Shown: positions 21,401 to 32,189 of the stretch, one piece after another
Layout: the number at the start of each line of letters is the position of its first letter
Numbering within the stretch: position 1 is the first letter of the stretch
Assembly: GCA_001577715.1 (NCBI GenBank)
Contig: LQAA01000003.1
Coordinates: forward strand, 1-64,000
Source: Candidatus Adiutrix intracellularis
GTDB lineage: Bacteria; Desulfobacterota; Desulfarculia; Adiutricales; Adiutricaceae
Reading direction: 5' to 3'
DNA length: 64,000 nucleotides
Translations under genes and position numbers: made by a program
Notes under the pieces: model-generated
The model's database searches: none
The model's input: the letters and a program-made list of their open reading frames with translations, nothing else
What the model was told of the DNA's origin: nothing

Positions 21401-22199
21401 TTATTAGTTTCTAAATAAACGTATCTTTAGTCCCTCACGCTTACGTATAAGGGTAATTGTTTTTTTCGTCGATCGGTTGTTATATTTTTACTATTTTTTT
21501 CTTTTAGACTCCTTTTTCTCTTCCCTATTCAGTATTTCTACCAGCGAATTACTCCGCCGTAAAGTCTAAACTTTATGGGGTGCTTCCTTTTGACCTTTGT
21601 TCTTACCGTGTCCAGCAGTAGAGTGCGTTGAATCAAGGAAAAATATGATAAGGTTACATTAGGGCTGGTCTCCGTTTTAGTTACGGTCTTCGGTGACTCG
21701 GTTGGCAGGCACATAAAAAAACCGATTGCGCGGTTGACTATTTTCTTTCGGGTTTCTAGTCCACTAGGACCCGCCTTCGATCGCTAAAATACGACGGGGG
21801 GGGGGAGTTCGACCGGAAAATTGATTTATCCGGTTATTAAAGCGGTGGAGAGATTATTAGGGCAACCTTAAAATAAAGGATTACGATTGTATTAGAGCCA
21901 TTGTCAGCTAGCGGCTGGCTACTTCCAAAAATAGGTTTTAAACGAAAGTTCTTCAATTTTAGTCTGAAAAAAAAGATGAGTTGAGCGAAAAAGCTCCTGA
22001 TCCAGAGTTGGAAGAGCTAATTTTTTTAAACCGACCTCCACTGTAAAATCTATCTTCAACCCTAACTTGTAAAATCTAGGCGAAATTCTGAAAAGTTAAG
22101 AATGGACGCCAACTTGGCTGTCAGAAGGTAGTTTCGGCTGGAGAAGTTACTTTAATCTAAAACTAGGTGGAACAGGAAGGTCAACTCCCTCGGCCAGAT

Positions 22200-22765
22200 T
22201 AAAGGTCAAAAGGAGGGCGATTTTTTTGAAGAGAGTAACAATTTGACCGCTGATTTTAAGCAGCATTAGAATCGACTATCCTTTAAGGACGATAGCTCTA
22301 GTTTTAGGCACTAGGACCTAATCAAAGAGGGGAAAGGGTTACTTCCAGAGTTACGTCGCTGTCAAACAAAGGCAGATAAATTTTATCATTATTAGTTAAG
22401 AGTTCTACACCAAAGAATTAACGGGCATAGTGAACGTTTCGGACGCACCGGGTTTAAGGTTTCCAATTGTTTCTCGGCGCCACTGGGGGGAGCGTAGCCA
22501 CAAACGGCCGGTGTTGACCTGAAAATCTACTTTTCGAGGGAAAAAGTCTAAGGTCCAGTCGTTTACTTTGATTTCAACCAGAAAACTCAGAAGGAAAGGA
22601 ATAGTTTCGGACAGTAGGTTCTATTTAAAGCTTTAATTTAAGCGGTGGCGTTTGGTTGACAGAAAAATCTTTGGTTAGGTGTGCCTTAAGAACGGCCAGG
22701 CCCAGCCCAAAATTTTCTAAGGCCTCCACCTCCACCGGTCAGGCACTGGGAGCGGCAGAGTTTAT
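22200..22765 (-). pseudogene. Decayed gene; possible LEA type-2 (LEA14/WHy-like) protein
   Basis: Fragments PVEVEALENFGLGLAVLKAHLTKDFSVNQTPPLKLKL, then in another frame FLLSFLVEIKVNDWTLDFFPRKVDFQVNTGRLWLRSPQWRRETIGNLKPGASETFTMPVNSLVELLTNNDKIYL. Family assignment is weak. Confidence 0.4.
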
Positions 22766-22814
22766 ATTTCCAGAATAAAAAATAAAGCTGTCGCCCTTGT
22801 AATCAGATATATTC

Positions 22815-23660
22815 TTATTTTTTAACCTCACGGTGGAGACGTTGAGGACTAATTAGGCCATATTTCTGAATATAGCCCCGTGGGGTGATCAGGTGATTTT
22901 GATAGACAAAGGTACTTTGATTACCAATGATGATCAGAGTCTGCATATCTACGGGGGCCTCGGGTATAGCTGGTAGTGAGGTTATAAATACTTTTTGCTC
23001 CTTGCGACCGGCTCGGATCACTATTCCGGCGGGGGTCTTCGGGCTCAGACGCTCCAACAGAATTTCGACAACCCGACCCAATTGCCAATCCCGATTCCGG
23101 CTTTTTGGGTTATACAGCACAATGACGAAATCGCCCTGAGCGGCCATATCCAGACGTTTTTCGATTACAATCCAGGGAGTTAGGCGGTCGGAAAGAGAAA
23201 TTAAGCAGAAATCATGATTCAGGGGGGCGCCTAAAAGGGCCGCGCCGGCGACCACTCCCGGCACTCCTGGCACCACCGTGATGCACAACTGACCTTCAGT
23301 TTTACCCAGAGTCAGTTTCCTGGCCGCGGCTATTTCAAATACCGCTCCAGCCATGGCATAAACCCCAGCGTCTCCGCCAGAAACTATAACCGTGCGGTGG
23401 CCAAGTAGGGCACTATTAATAGCTTCTTCAGCCCGCTTCATTTCGGCGGTCATACCGCTTTTTTTAATTTGAGCTTTCTTTAGGTAGGGTTGGGCTTGAT
23501 CCAGGTAGAGGCCGTAACCGAAAGCAATTTTGGCCGAATTGAGAATTTTCTGAGCGGCCAGAGTCAGACCATTAATTCCGCCCGAACCAAGCCCTACAAT
23601 GTCTAGCTGGAAGGGCTTGCGAGCCGTAAGAGGAGGGGGGAGAGGTATAATCAAGGTCAA
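22815..23660 (-). CDS. cbiH: Precorrin-3B / cobalt-factor III C17-methyltransferase
   Basis: IVGLGSGGINGLTLAAQKIL, VVSGGDAGVYAMAG, VVPGVPGVVAGAALLGAPLNHDFCLISLSDRLTPW. Confidence 0.93.
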   Translation of the reverse strand: MTLIIPLPPPLTARKPFQLDIVGLGSGGINGLTLAAQKILNSAKIAFGYGLYLDQAQPYLKKAQIKKSGMTAEMKRAEEAINSALLGHRTVIVSGGDAGVYAMAGAVFEIAAARKLTLGKTEGQLCITVVPGVPGVVAGAALLGAPLNHDFCLISLSDRLTPWIVIEKRLDMAAQGDFVIVLYNPKSRNRDWQLGRVVEILLERLSPKTPAGIVIRAGRKEQKVFITSLPAIPEAPVDMQTLIIIGNQSTFVYQNHLITPRGYIQKYGLISPQRLHREVKK

Positions 23661-24835
23661 TTCGTTTCCGGGGAGGATAATCTCTGGGGTAGCAGAAAAA
23701 TATCTTGGTCGACCGTGCTCTTAATAGCCGCAGCTAGCGTAGATTTGGATCTTTTTTTCTTAGCGATTATCAGGTGATTCGTCCCGGCCGCTAACAGAGC
23801 TGCCGCTTCACATACTGAAAATATCCCTATTCTTTTTCTTACTATTTCTGAAGGATTGGGGGTATTGATGCGATTTAATTCCTTTTTGGTAAAGATTATG
23901 AGGGGCCAACGACGGTTTCGACTAATCTTAAGTAGGACCGGTTCATCAGCCCGGGTTTCCACTGTGGCTAGGGCAGCTACCGCTGTCACTGCTAGGGCGG
24001 CTTCAGCCAGGCTGTGGTCGATCAGATCTTCCAGTTCGGTTAGTTTAACGCCGTGATGACAACCCAGACCCAAAAAGATAACCCGGGGCCGGAGAATTAG
24101 AGCTTCAGGGTCGACTGACCCTAGGTGGTAGTTGACCACTACTTGAGGTCCCAGACCAGTGGGTAGAGCGGAACAGAATTTAAAACTTTTCGACCAGGGT
24201 GCTAAGTAAGGCGTCAAGAAATCGCCTGGATCATAAATCGGAATTTTATGACCTTCAACTAGCCGACGGCTTACCGGCATAAGCTGGGCATAATCTTCCA
24301 CTATCAGATTATGATTCTGGGCTATAATTTCTAAAGCGGGCATATCCTCAATATCGGTAGCCGTGCTAATGACTGGTTGAGCCCCCACAGCCTGAGCCAC
24401 CTCCAGAGTAAGGCGATTGCCTCCACCGAGGTGGCCCGAAATTAGACTGATAGCGAAGCGACCGTCCTGTGGCAGTACTACCACCGCCGGGTCGGTTTGT
24501 TTAGACTTAAGTAAGGGGGCTATTATCCGCACTACCATTCCAGTGGCTCCCACCACAACATGGCCTTTAAAGCTGTTGAAAGTTCCCGAAAGGTTCTCGC
24601 TAAAATTATGAAAATACTGGACTTTAGTCTTGTAGTGATCTTTAAGGCGCTCGGGGAGAAAAATAGTGGGGTCGTAAATACCAAGTAGATTGCGGGCGGT
24701 ATGGCTGGCTAAGACCGCCCCTTGCATGGTTAGGGCGTGGACGCCTATTGGTGGCAGCGGTGGTAAAGAACTATTGGTCACAGTGGCAGCTCTCTTAATC
24801 GAGGTTATAACGATAACTATGTGTACTATAAGCAT
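23657..24835 (-). CDS. cbiG: Cobalt-precorrin 5A hydrolase CbiG
   Basis: GATGMVVRIIAPLLKSKQTDPAVVVLPQDGRFAISLISGHLGGGN; C-terminal FLGLGCHHGVKL. Confidence 0.93.
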   Translation of the reverse strand: MLIVHIVIVITSIKRAATVTNSSLPPLPPIGVHALTMQGAVLASHTARNLLGIYDPTIFLPERLKDHYKTKVQYFHNFSENLSGTFNSFKGHVVVGATGMVVRIIAPLLKSKQTDPAVVVLPQDGRFAISLISGHLGGGNRLTLEVAQAVGAQPVISTATDIEDMPALEIIAQNHNLIVEDYAQLMPVSRRLVEGHKIPIYDPGDFLTPYLAPWSKSFKFCSALPTGLGPQVVVNYHLGSVDPEALILRPRVIFLGLGCHHGVKLTELEDLIDHSLAEAALAVTAVAALATVETRADEPVLLKISRNRRWPLIIFTKKELNRINTPNPSEIVRKRIGIFSVCEAAALLAAGTNHLIIAKKKRSKSTLAAAIKSTVDQDIFLLPQRLSSPETN

Positions 24836-25619
24836 TATATAGCTTACTTTTAGGGACGCTCTGCCCGTTTTTCAAAGCAGTCACGGCCGGACCAACTAAA
24901 ATGAGGATGTGACGATCCAACCCTTCAGTTTCCAGTGTTTCCGCTAAGCGGCCGCAGACAGTCCAGATAGTACGGCCGTCTGGCCAGCTGACCCGGTAAA
25001 GTAAGGCCACGGGAGCTTCGAAACCATAGCTTTCGGCTAAAATTCGCCCCACTTCTCGGCCATGGCCGGCGGAAAGATAAATAGCCATTGAAGCCCCGAT
25101 GGCGGCCAGGTTGGTTAATTTTTCACTTTCTGGAACCGCTGTCCTGCCAGTGATCCGGGTGATAATGAGAGTCTGGGTGATTTCGGGCAGAGTAAATTCT
25201 AAGCCCAGAGCGGCAGCCCCAGCTAGAGCCGCCGTGACTCCAGGCACAATCCGAATCGGGAGTCCCAGTTCTTTTAATTTCGCTATCTGCTCGTAAATAG
25301 CCCCGTAAAGAGAAGGATCTCCGGTGTGGAGGCGTACTACCTGTTCCCCAGCTCGCCAGCTGGAGGCCATAATTTCGATGATCTGCTCCAGATTCAAAGG
25401 GGCGGAATCTACTCGCCGAGCTTGATTTGGCGCCCAGGCTAAAATAGCGGGGTTAACCAGGGAACCGGCATAAACCACAAGATCAGCTTCGGCTAGAGCC
25501 TGGCGGCCAGCTACGGTAATTAAATCCGGGTCGCCTGGTCCGGCCCCGACGAAAGTAACGGGAGTATTTATTTTTACGCCCCCCTTTTTTTTCACAAAGC
25601 TATTCCACGAATTAGCCAA
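24795..25619 (-). CDS. cbiF: Precorrin-4 / cobalt-precorrin-4 C11-methyltransferase
   Basis: VTFVGAGPGDPDLITVAGRQAL, VVYAGSLVNPAIL, RLHTGDPSLYGAIYEQ, VPGVTAALAGAAALG. Confidence 0.95.
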   Translation of the reverse strand: MANSWNSFVKKKGGVKINTPVTFVGAGPGDPDLITVAGRQALAEADLVVYAGSLVNPAILAWAPNQARRVDSAPLNLEQIIEIMASSWRAGEQVVRLHTGDPSLYGAIYEQIAKLKELGLPIRIVPGVTAALAGAAALGLEFTLPEITQTLIITRITGRTAVPESEKLTNLAAIGASMAIYLSAGHGREVGRILAESYGFEAPVALLYRVSWPDGRTIWTVCGRLAETLETEGLDRHILILVGPAVTALKNGQSVPKSKLYNAYSTHSYRYNLD

Positions 25620-26842
25620 ACCTGGTTGAAAGGCCGGAGATAAAGGCTATCGCCCAAAGGTTCTGAACGGGCCCCTTGAATCTGGGTCACTGAAAGTTCC
25701 AGCCCAGCCTTGCGCATGGCCATCGTGGCTATGCGGAGGGAATCTAGCGTGATCACTCCGGCCACGATCTTGCCTTTGGGGTGTAGTTTATAGCTAGCGG
25801 CCTTTATGATTGCACCTAGATTGGCCCCGCCACCACCTATAAAGATGCGATCGGGTGACGGCAGGCAAACGATAGCCGCTAGTGCCTCGTCTTTAATGAT
25901 CTCCACTTGGGTGGCGCCAAAGAAGGTGCGATTAGCGACGATCTGTTCCGATCGCAGAGGTGATTTTTCCACCGCCCAGATCGAACCGTGGGGCAGTAGA
26001 GCCGCGGCTTCAATAGAAAGAGAACCGCTACCGGCCCCCAGATCCCACAAAGTGTAGTAGGGTTGGAGCTCTAGAAGTCCCAGGGCTACGACTCTAATTT
26101 CCCGCTTAGTGATCAACCCGTTTTCGTGGAGAAAAGCTTCTTCAGGCATGCCAAGGGAAATGGAAGCCGGCCTTTTCAGACATTCCAAAATTACGATATT
26201 CAAAGGGGAAAAATTACGGATTTTGGCAGCCATCAAAGTCCAAGTGGTATGGCGTTCATCCTGAGTATCCATATCTTCGAAGACGATCATACGCCAGTTG
26301 TTTTGTCCGCGCTCCAGAAGATGTTTAGCGATGACCGCCGGAGTATTTTTCGGGTCGGTATAAATAGCAAGATAACCCGAGCCGGAATAGTGGCTAGTCC
26401 GAAATAGGGCGCTCCAGAAATTAGTATAGGCCTCCCGGCCGTGAAGACTCACTACCTCGGTTTGTTTCCAGCTTGTTTTTAACCGAGCAAAAGCCTGTTG
26501 CACTAAGGTAGTGGAGGGATGAATGTAGAGTGATTCCGATCCTATAACTTCTATAAGTTGTTGGGCTAAGCCGAAGTAGTTTGGGTCGCCGCTACTTAGA
26601 ATCGTAATTTTCTTACCTTCATATTGAAGAGCTTTAAGCTCTTTAAGCCAGGGTTTAAGTGGTGTGCTCAGGGGGTATTTTTTACCCGGAAAGGCGGAGA
26701 ATAGTTCCAGAAGCCGATTGCCTCCGGCTAGGATATCGGCCTCATTAATTAAGGTTGTGGCAGCCGGGCTAAGCCACTGCAAATCGGGGCAAAGGCCGAT
26801 TAGATGCATTGGTGGAAGTTGTTGATTCTGTTTTTTTGGCAT
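25592..26842 (-). CDS. cobL: Fused precorrin-6Y C5,15-methyltransferase/decarboxylase (CbiE-CbiT, CobL type)
   Basis: N-terminal methylase HLIGLCPDLQWLSPAATTLI / LSSGDPNYFGL; C-terminal CbiT-like LWDLGAGSGSLSIEAAALLPHGSIWAVE. Confidence 0.93.
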   Translation of the reverse strand: MPKKQNQQLPPMHLIGLCPDLQWLSPAATTLINEADILAGGNRLLELFSAFPGKKYPLSTPLKPWLKELKALQYEGKKITILSSGDPNYFGLAQQLIEVIGSESLYIHPSTTLVQQAFARLKTSWKQTEVVSLHGREAYTNFWSALFRTSHYSGSGYLAIYTDPKNTPAVIAKHLLERGQNNWRMIVFEDMDTQDERHTTWTLMAAKIRNFSPLNIVILECLKRPASISLGMPEEAFLHENGLITKREIRVVALGLLELQPYYTLWDLGAGSGSLSIEAAALLPHGSIWAVEKSPLRSEQIVANRTFFGATQVEIIKDEALAAIVCLPSPDRIFIGGGGANLGAIIKAASYKLHPKGKIVAGVITLDSLRIATMAMRKAGLELSVTQIQGARSEPLGDSLYLRPFNQVWLIRGIAL

Positions 26843-26853
26843 GGTTATTTTTT

Positions 26854-27960
26854 TTAAAGGTCATTTTGGTAGTCGAAAATAGTCATGTGCAATCGGGGGC
26901 CGGGTCCAGTAAATTTTCGGGCGGCAGCTAGGGCTAGTTTCTTTACTCGGGCGGTCGCCAAGTGCTGAACCCCAGCTTCTTTTAAAATTTTCCAGGCGTT
27001 CCGAGCGGTCAGGGCCTCACGCACTGCAGCTAGGGTTACCAGTCCAACTGCGTCGTTGAGCCATCTAGCCAAAACAACTGGGTCTTGGTCATAATAGCGG
27101 GCATGGGTGTTACGATAGCCAACCGCCTGCTTAACGGCTTTACCGAAAAAGACGGCTAACCCGATAGTAGTAAAGCCATAGGTGGCAGCCATTTCCAGGC
27201 TGTCACCAAAAAAATCAGCAATTTGCACGAAAGCCTCCGATGGCAAATCCGGCCGCTGTCTCATGGCTAACTTTTCACTTTGACGTCCAGTGCTGAGAAT
27301 AACTTCCGTTAGATTCAAAGCTTGGGCTAGACTCAAGGAACTATCTATAGTACTTAGGTAAGCCTCGACGGAAAAGGGTTTAACTAATCCGGTGGTTCCC
27401 AGAATCGATACTCCCCCCACTATCCCTAACCGAGGATTTAAAGTTAGGGCCGCTAATTCCTCGCCTTTTTCTACAAAAATTTCTATCATTAAGCCGAAGT
27501 TTTGGTTAAGGTGGCAAAAAGGAGCTAGGTTGTCTCTGAGCATGGTTCGAGGGACGGGGTTGATGGCCCATTCCCCCGGAGACAGGGCCAGGCCAGGCTT
27601 AGTTACCCGGCCGACGCCCCGCCCGCCGGTTAGATTTAGGCCTGGTTTTGACTGGCGTCGAATCAGGGTCCCTATTTCAGCTCTGTTGGTCACATCCGGA
27701 TCGTCACCCGCATCTTTGATGACTATAGCTTGGGCCTCCCCAGTCTTTAAAAAAGAAGTGTAGGCTACCGCTACAGTTAAGTTTCCCCCCTTGGGAAGAC
27801 GCACTTGAACTTTGGTCGAAACTACCCCTTCAAACAAAAGACGCACTGCAGCCACAGCGGCGGCCGTAACTGCGGTACCGGTGGTAAAGCCAGACCGAAG
27901 TTTTGTTGGCGATGGGTTCGGTAGTTCATTCGGTTCTCTTCTAGTCATAATTTTCACCAC
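26854..27960 (-). CDS. cbiD: Cobalt-precorrin-5B C1-methyltransferase CbiD
   Basis: LRSGFTTGTAVTAAAVAAVRLL, VIKDAGDDPDVTN, TGGRGVGRVTKPGLALSPGEWAINPVPR. Confidence 0.95.
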   Translation of the reverse strand: MVKIMTRREPNELPNPSPTKLRSGFTTGTAVTAAAVAAVRLLFEGVVSTKVQVRLPKGGNLTVAVAYTSFLKTGEAQAIVIKDAGDDPDVTNRAEIGTLIRRQSKPGLNLTGGRGVGRVTKPGLALSPGEWAINPVPRTMLRDNLAPFCHLNQNFGLMIEIFVEKGEELAALTLNPRLGIVGGVSILGTTGLVKPFSVEAYLSTIDSSLSLAQALNLTEVILSTGRQSEKLAMRQRPDLPSEAFVQIADFFGDSLEMAATYGFTTIGLAVFFGKAVKQAVGYRNTHARYYDQDPVVLARWLNDAVGLVTLAAVREALTARNAWKILKEAGVQHLATARVKKLALAAARKFTGPGPRLHMTIFDYQNDL

Positions 27961-27962
27961 CT

Positions 27963-28619
27963 CTAATCAGCTACGGTCGCTAGTTTTATCAGGGCGTTAA
28001 CGGCGGCAGCGGCAACATTAGAGCCGCCCTTACGACCGTGATTGCTGATATGCGGTAGAGGGTATGCTAGCAAAGATTTTTTAGCTTCAGTGGCATTAAC
28101 GAAACCAACCGGAAAGGCTACAATAAGCTTGGGACGAGGGCAACTAGGCTCCTGTTCTAATTTTTCTAGAAGTCGAAAAAGAGCGGTTGGAGCATTACCA
28201 AAAATCCAGATGCTGCCATCGTAGACCTGATTAAAAAAGAATTCGAAGACCAGATCCACGGCCGCTAGAGCGCGGGTTGTACCGGTTTCCCGAGCCCGGC
28301 GCTGGGTTCTTTCATCGGCAATAAGGCAAATAAGCTGGTTGCCCCAGAAGGTTAAGTGGGTAGTATTGATACCGCAGAGAGCCATTTTTGTGTCGGTAAC
28401 TATGGTAGCTCCGCTTTTTAAAGCTTTTTTCCCGGCTTCAATGGCGCCGGGACTGATGACGGTGTTATTTACATAGTCAAAATCGGCGCTAGTGTGGACG
28501 AGACGCTGGACGATAACCCATTCGTCCTGGCGCCAATTATGGTTTCCAGCTTCGTTAGTGATGATAGAAAAACTTCGGTCTTCAATAATTTTTGGGGCTA
28601 AATTCCACTCCTGGAGCAT
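27963..28619 (-). CDS. cbiC: Precorrin-8X / cobalt-precorrin-8 methylmutase CbiC
   Basis: RLVHTSADFDYVNNTVISPGAIEAGKKALKSGATIVTDTKMALCGI; IVAFPVGFVNATEAKKSLL. Confidence 0.95.
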   Translation of the reverse strand: MLQEWNLAPKIIEDRSFSIITNEAGNHNWRQDEWVIVQRLVHTSADFDYVNNTVISPGAIEAGKKALKSGATIVTDTKMALCGINTTHLTFWGNQLICLIADERTQRRARETGTTRALAAVDLVFEFFFNQVYDGSIWIFGNAPTALFRLLEKLEQEPSCPRPKLIVAFPVGFVNATEAKKSLLAYPLPHISNHGRKGGSNVAAAAVNALIKLATVAD

Positions 28620-28709
28620 GCTGGTATCCTTAATTATTATTTATTACCATATATATTTTTAATATATAATCGCAATAATAATTATTGTCAACGGGTTAGG
28701 CCTTTAGTT

Positions 28710-30056
28710 TTAGTTACTGCCGCTGAAGACACGCTTAAGGCGGCTTATAAAACCCTGGCCCTCAAAATTTTTTTGCTCCGAGACTACTGTTTCTTTTGGG
28801 GGCTGATTTGATCGAACGACGGCTTGATCTTGGTTAAAGGTTCGGCGATAAAAGGGGCTAACTTGATCCAGAAAATATTGGCTTAGGCCCTTTTCGCCGA
28901 AAGTAACTTTAGCGAAGTCAATATTCGACCAATTCGATCGGGAGTGACTGACTACTAACGGTCCAGCCGCCCTTATTATGGCGGTTAAATCACCTTCGGT
29001 TTCTAGACCAATTACCAAAGTAGGCGGGGCGTCTTCCGTATCTTCTCTCAAAGTCGTTAGATAGGCGACCAAAACTTCCGGGTAGCCGGGGAAAAAATCC
29101 AGAAAGGCGCTCACTAATTCTTGCGGATAAGGTTCCGGCGGACCCAGAAAGATTTTACCACCCGGTTTGTAGGTCCGTTGTTCAAAAGGTTCTTGAGTAG
29201 CAGCTTGTAATAAAAAGTCGATCTCATCCTGAGTAAAGAGTTTATAGCCTGCAAAACCCGGGTTAAGCATTAGAGTCTGATCCATAGACTTGATCATATT
29301 GAAAAATGGCAGAGCTTGAAAGACTAGAAATCCGCCTTTAACTTTGAATCGCCCGGCCGCCAAGGTTAAAAGCTCCTCTGAACTGAAAAAGGGTAGCACC
29401 CGTTCTTCTTTATGAAAGGGGTGGGAAATGGAGGTGATGAGAAACTGGTCGTCTGGAGCCATAATTTTATTTCCCGGAGTGGGAGGCTGACCGTCTCTTT
29501 GGTCTTTGGGCTCCCCGAAAACGAAAAGGCGAGAATTGATCAGGACATTGTAAAAATTGCGCCGAGATTCCTCTGTGCTGTCGCGAGCAGCCTTAGCCAG
29601 GGCTTTAGCTAGAGGATCCAGAGTCATGCGAGAGGCCAGCAAAGTTTCCACTTCAGCGGGCTGAAAAGCCTTAGCTAAATTACCAGCTGTGGTTAGAACC
29701 AGAGTCACACCCCGGGTAAGACGGAAAAGATCCGGTACCGGTAGTTCTAGATAGTTTTGCTCGTCTTTTAGAACCTTCTGTAGGATGGCCAGAGTGGGGA
29801 AAAAAGGAATAGCCATAGAACCGTCGGGCTGCAACCATTGTTTAAGGTGAATATACGGCGCCTCATCTAGTATTTCTTCATCCTGAGTTCCCACTACATG
29901 AACTGTAGAGTTCATCAGGGTTTCGTAAAAGGCCGGGCGGGCTTCTGGGTTGGCTGCGGCCTTTTTTAGGGTTTCTTCTAGCTGGCTGAGGTCGCTCATG
30001 AACATCTCCTTTGTGTAACTAATATTTATTCTAGCTACCAGGGCTATCTGAGTCAA
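28710..30056 (-). CDS. SseB-family protein with two SseB-like domains plus C-terminal domain; probable start MSDLSQLEETL
   Basis: Two similar halves (FYETLMNSTVHVVG... and FYNVLINSRLFVFG...; IPFFPTLAILQ vs LPFFSSEELLT), typical of SseB domains. Confidence 0.8.
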   Translation of the reverse strand: MTQIALVARINISYTKEMFMSDLSQLEETLKKAAANPEARPAFYETLMNSTVHVVGTQDEEILDEAPYIHLKQWLQPDGSMAIPFFPTLAILQKVLKDEQNYLELPVPDLFRLTRGVTLVLTTAGNLAKAFQPAEVETLLASRMTLDPLAKALAKAARDSTEESRRNFYNVLINSRLFVFGEPKDQRDGQPPTPGNKIMAPDDQFLITSISHPFHKEERVLPFFSSEELLTLAAGRFKVKGGFLVFQALPFFNMIKSMDQTLMLNPGFAGYKLFTQDEIDFLLQAATQEPFEQRTYKPGGKIFLGPPEPYPQELVSAFLDFFPGYPEVLVAYLTTLREDTEDAPPTLVIGLETEGDLTAIIRAAGPLVVSHSRSNWSNIDFAKVTFGEKGLSQYFLDQVSPFYRRTFNQDQAVVRSNQPPKETVVSEQKNFEGQGFISRLKRVFSGSN

Positions 30057-30139
30057 ATATTATCATTAAGACCTTTTGCAAATAGAATAAAAATCTTGCT
30101 TTTTTGCTAGTGGTATTATAGATTACAAATTTATTGTTT

Positions 30140-30215
30140 GGGCGGTTAACTCAGCGGTTAGAGTGCTATCCTCACACGGTGGAAGTCAGAGGTTCGAATC
30201 CTCTACCGCCTACCA
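30140..30215 (+). tRNA. tRNA-Val(CAC), CCA encoded
   Basis: Cloverleaf folded by eye: GGGCGGT/ACCGCCT acceptor, anticodon loop CTCACAC (anticodon CAC), T loop GGTTCGAATCC. Confidence 0.9.
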
Positions 30216-30237
30216 AATTTAGTCAATATCTGAAAAT

Positions 30238-30323
30238 GCCGAAGTGGTGGAATTGGTAGACACGCCATCTTGAGGGGGTGGTGGGCAACGCCTGTGCCGG
30301 TTCGAGTCCGGCCTTCGGCACCA
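30238..30323 (+). tRNA. tRNA-Leu(GAG), long variable arm, CCA encoded
   Basis: GCCGAAG/CTTCGGC acceptor, anticodon loop TTGAGGG (GAG), variable arm TGGGCAACGCCTGT, T loop GGTTCGAGTCC. Confidence 0.93.
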
Positions 30324-31189
30324 ACCAACTAAAATACTGTAATTTTAATAAGCTATTATAGTTCAAGGTGAGCTTTTACCCTGAGATAAATCCGATGTAC
30401 AAAAGGCTAGCTTTTTATGTTTATTCCCAGTCCTTCGAGTGCCCATTAACTTGAGCCAGAGCTTAATTTCTAGCATTAACCTAAAAGAATTAAAGCCAAT
30501 TGACTAAGGGAGTTAGCCTAGATCAGAAGGCTAATGGTCAATTAATTTAGAATATTGCTACAACTGGAAGTAGTCCTATTTTAGACCACATTAACATTTA
30601 GAATACGGGGTTCGGCATTCTGAAATTTTTCGGCTTGGATTTTTAGATTTGTTATGATGTTTTCCAGGCAGGGGTACTGATTGTCAAAGGCGGTCCGAAT
30701 TTTGTTTTTTTACAATAACCTCGCGCAATGTCTCCAGGGTTTTCTAAGTGCTACATTGAGTTTAAATTTTCTCGCTGACCTAACGGGTATCTTCCGTTGA
30801 ATAAACGCTACACGCTGAGAGGCAATTTCTGATAAATTATTTCTGGATCGCGGGCTGTATTTTGCGAAATCAAGATATAGTTAATGCTTAAGGTTACGCC
30901 AGAGCTTTCCTATTCTAAACTTCTGGGACGCTTAAAATACCGGGGGGTAGAATTTATCCATCAAAGCAGTAATATTATTAGTAATCTTAATTTATTACCG
31001 AGGAGTTGGTACGATTGATTCTGGAATAATCTTCAAATGCGGTTTTATTTATACTCTGAGTGGTAAGTGGGTAATTGGTTATGTTGCTAACCACCGGGAT
31101 TTTCTCCTAAACTTCGTTATTCTATCAGGCGATCGCTGCTAATTCCTCCGCTCGCAACAATTTCTCTGGTTTAGACCTAGTACAGAATT

Positions 31190-31510
31190 AGGGTTTCCAG
31201 CAAGTAATTTTATGAGTCACTCGCCGCATATGATAGTCCCGAGGAGCGCATCCCAGAAGGTAAAGACGTGATACATATGATAGACCAGAGATGAAAAAAG
31301 AAATAATTTTTAGCACTAAAGCTTTTTGCGCTTTTTATCATAATAGTCGATTAACCGATAAACGTTGTGTATAGTGAAGATTAGGGAATTAAATATTACT
31401 AGAAACGCAGTGGAAGTTTCTTTCCCGTGTCCGATTTATATTTTAGAATAGAGTCGTTATTTTAAGATATTGAAGGTTTTATTTTCGTAGTTATTCATGG
31501 TGATTAGCAA
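31190..31510 (+). repeat. Repeat family A, diverged partial copy
   Basis: gctttttgcgctttttatcataatagtcgattaaccgataaacgttgtgtatagtgaag...tggaagtttctttcccgtgtccg aligns to 16950-17100. Confidence 0.75.
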
Positions 31511-32189
31511 AATAATTATAATTATACATTAATATAAATTGGTACTCAACAGGAAAGGGTACATTATCTCCAGATTTAAAATTTAATTTAAAACTTATCT
31601 CGTCTTAAAATAAGATGGTTATCTCTTAATTAATACAAATTAATTGGCGGTGAAACAAGATGGTTAACAGCTAACGGTTCATATCGACCTTCCTAAATAT
31701 AATTATTTTTATGGATATAGATAATTAATTATCTATAGCAATATTTTATTGACTTAATTTTAAAACTAGTAATTTTTTGAGAGTCAGAGTATACTTTAAA
31801 ATATATATTAGTCAGAAGTAGTTTTATTTTTTAATTTTTCCAGGAGAGCTAATTTATTTACAATAATATTACATAATTATAATGTTAATCCGCTAAAATA
31901 GGTTCTTTTATTTACCATTATGCTAGTTAAGCCTCTAAAAGACTAATTAGAAAATTAGATAATCAAAAAAAGTTACTAAAGCTGAGGCATTTTATTTTTA
32001 TAAACAATTATAATATGCTAAAGCAAAAACTTTTTAATATGGTTTTAGATTTATTTAGTAACTAAAAGTCTAACTGTGAAAATTCTCCTGACGAAAATAT
32101 ATTTAAAAAACTACATCAGCGTTTTAGACCGCCATTTATTTTATAATTGGAGCGTATTTTAAACTATTTTCTAGCGGAGGGAAACATCC

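Noticed and set aside
28620-28710. Cobalamin riboswitch upstream of cbiC
   Set aside because: The gap is too short and AT-rich, with no B12-box-like motif visible.
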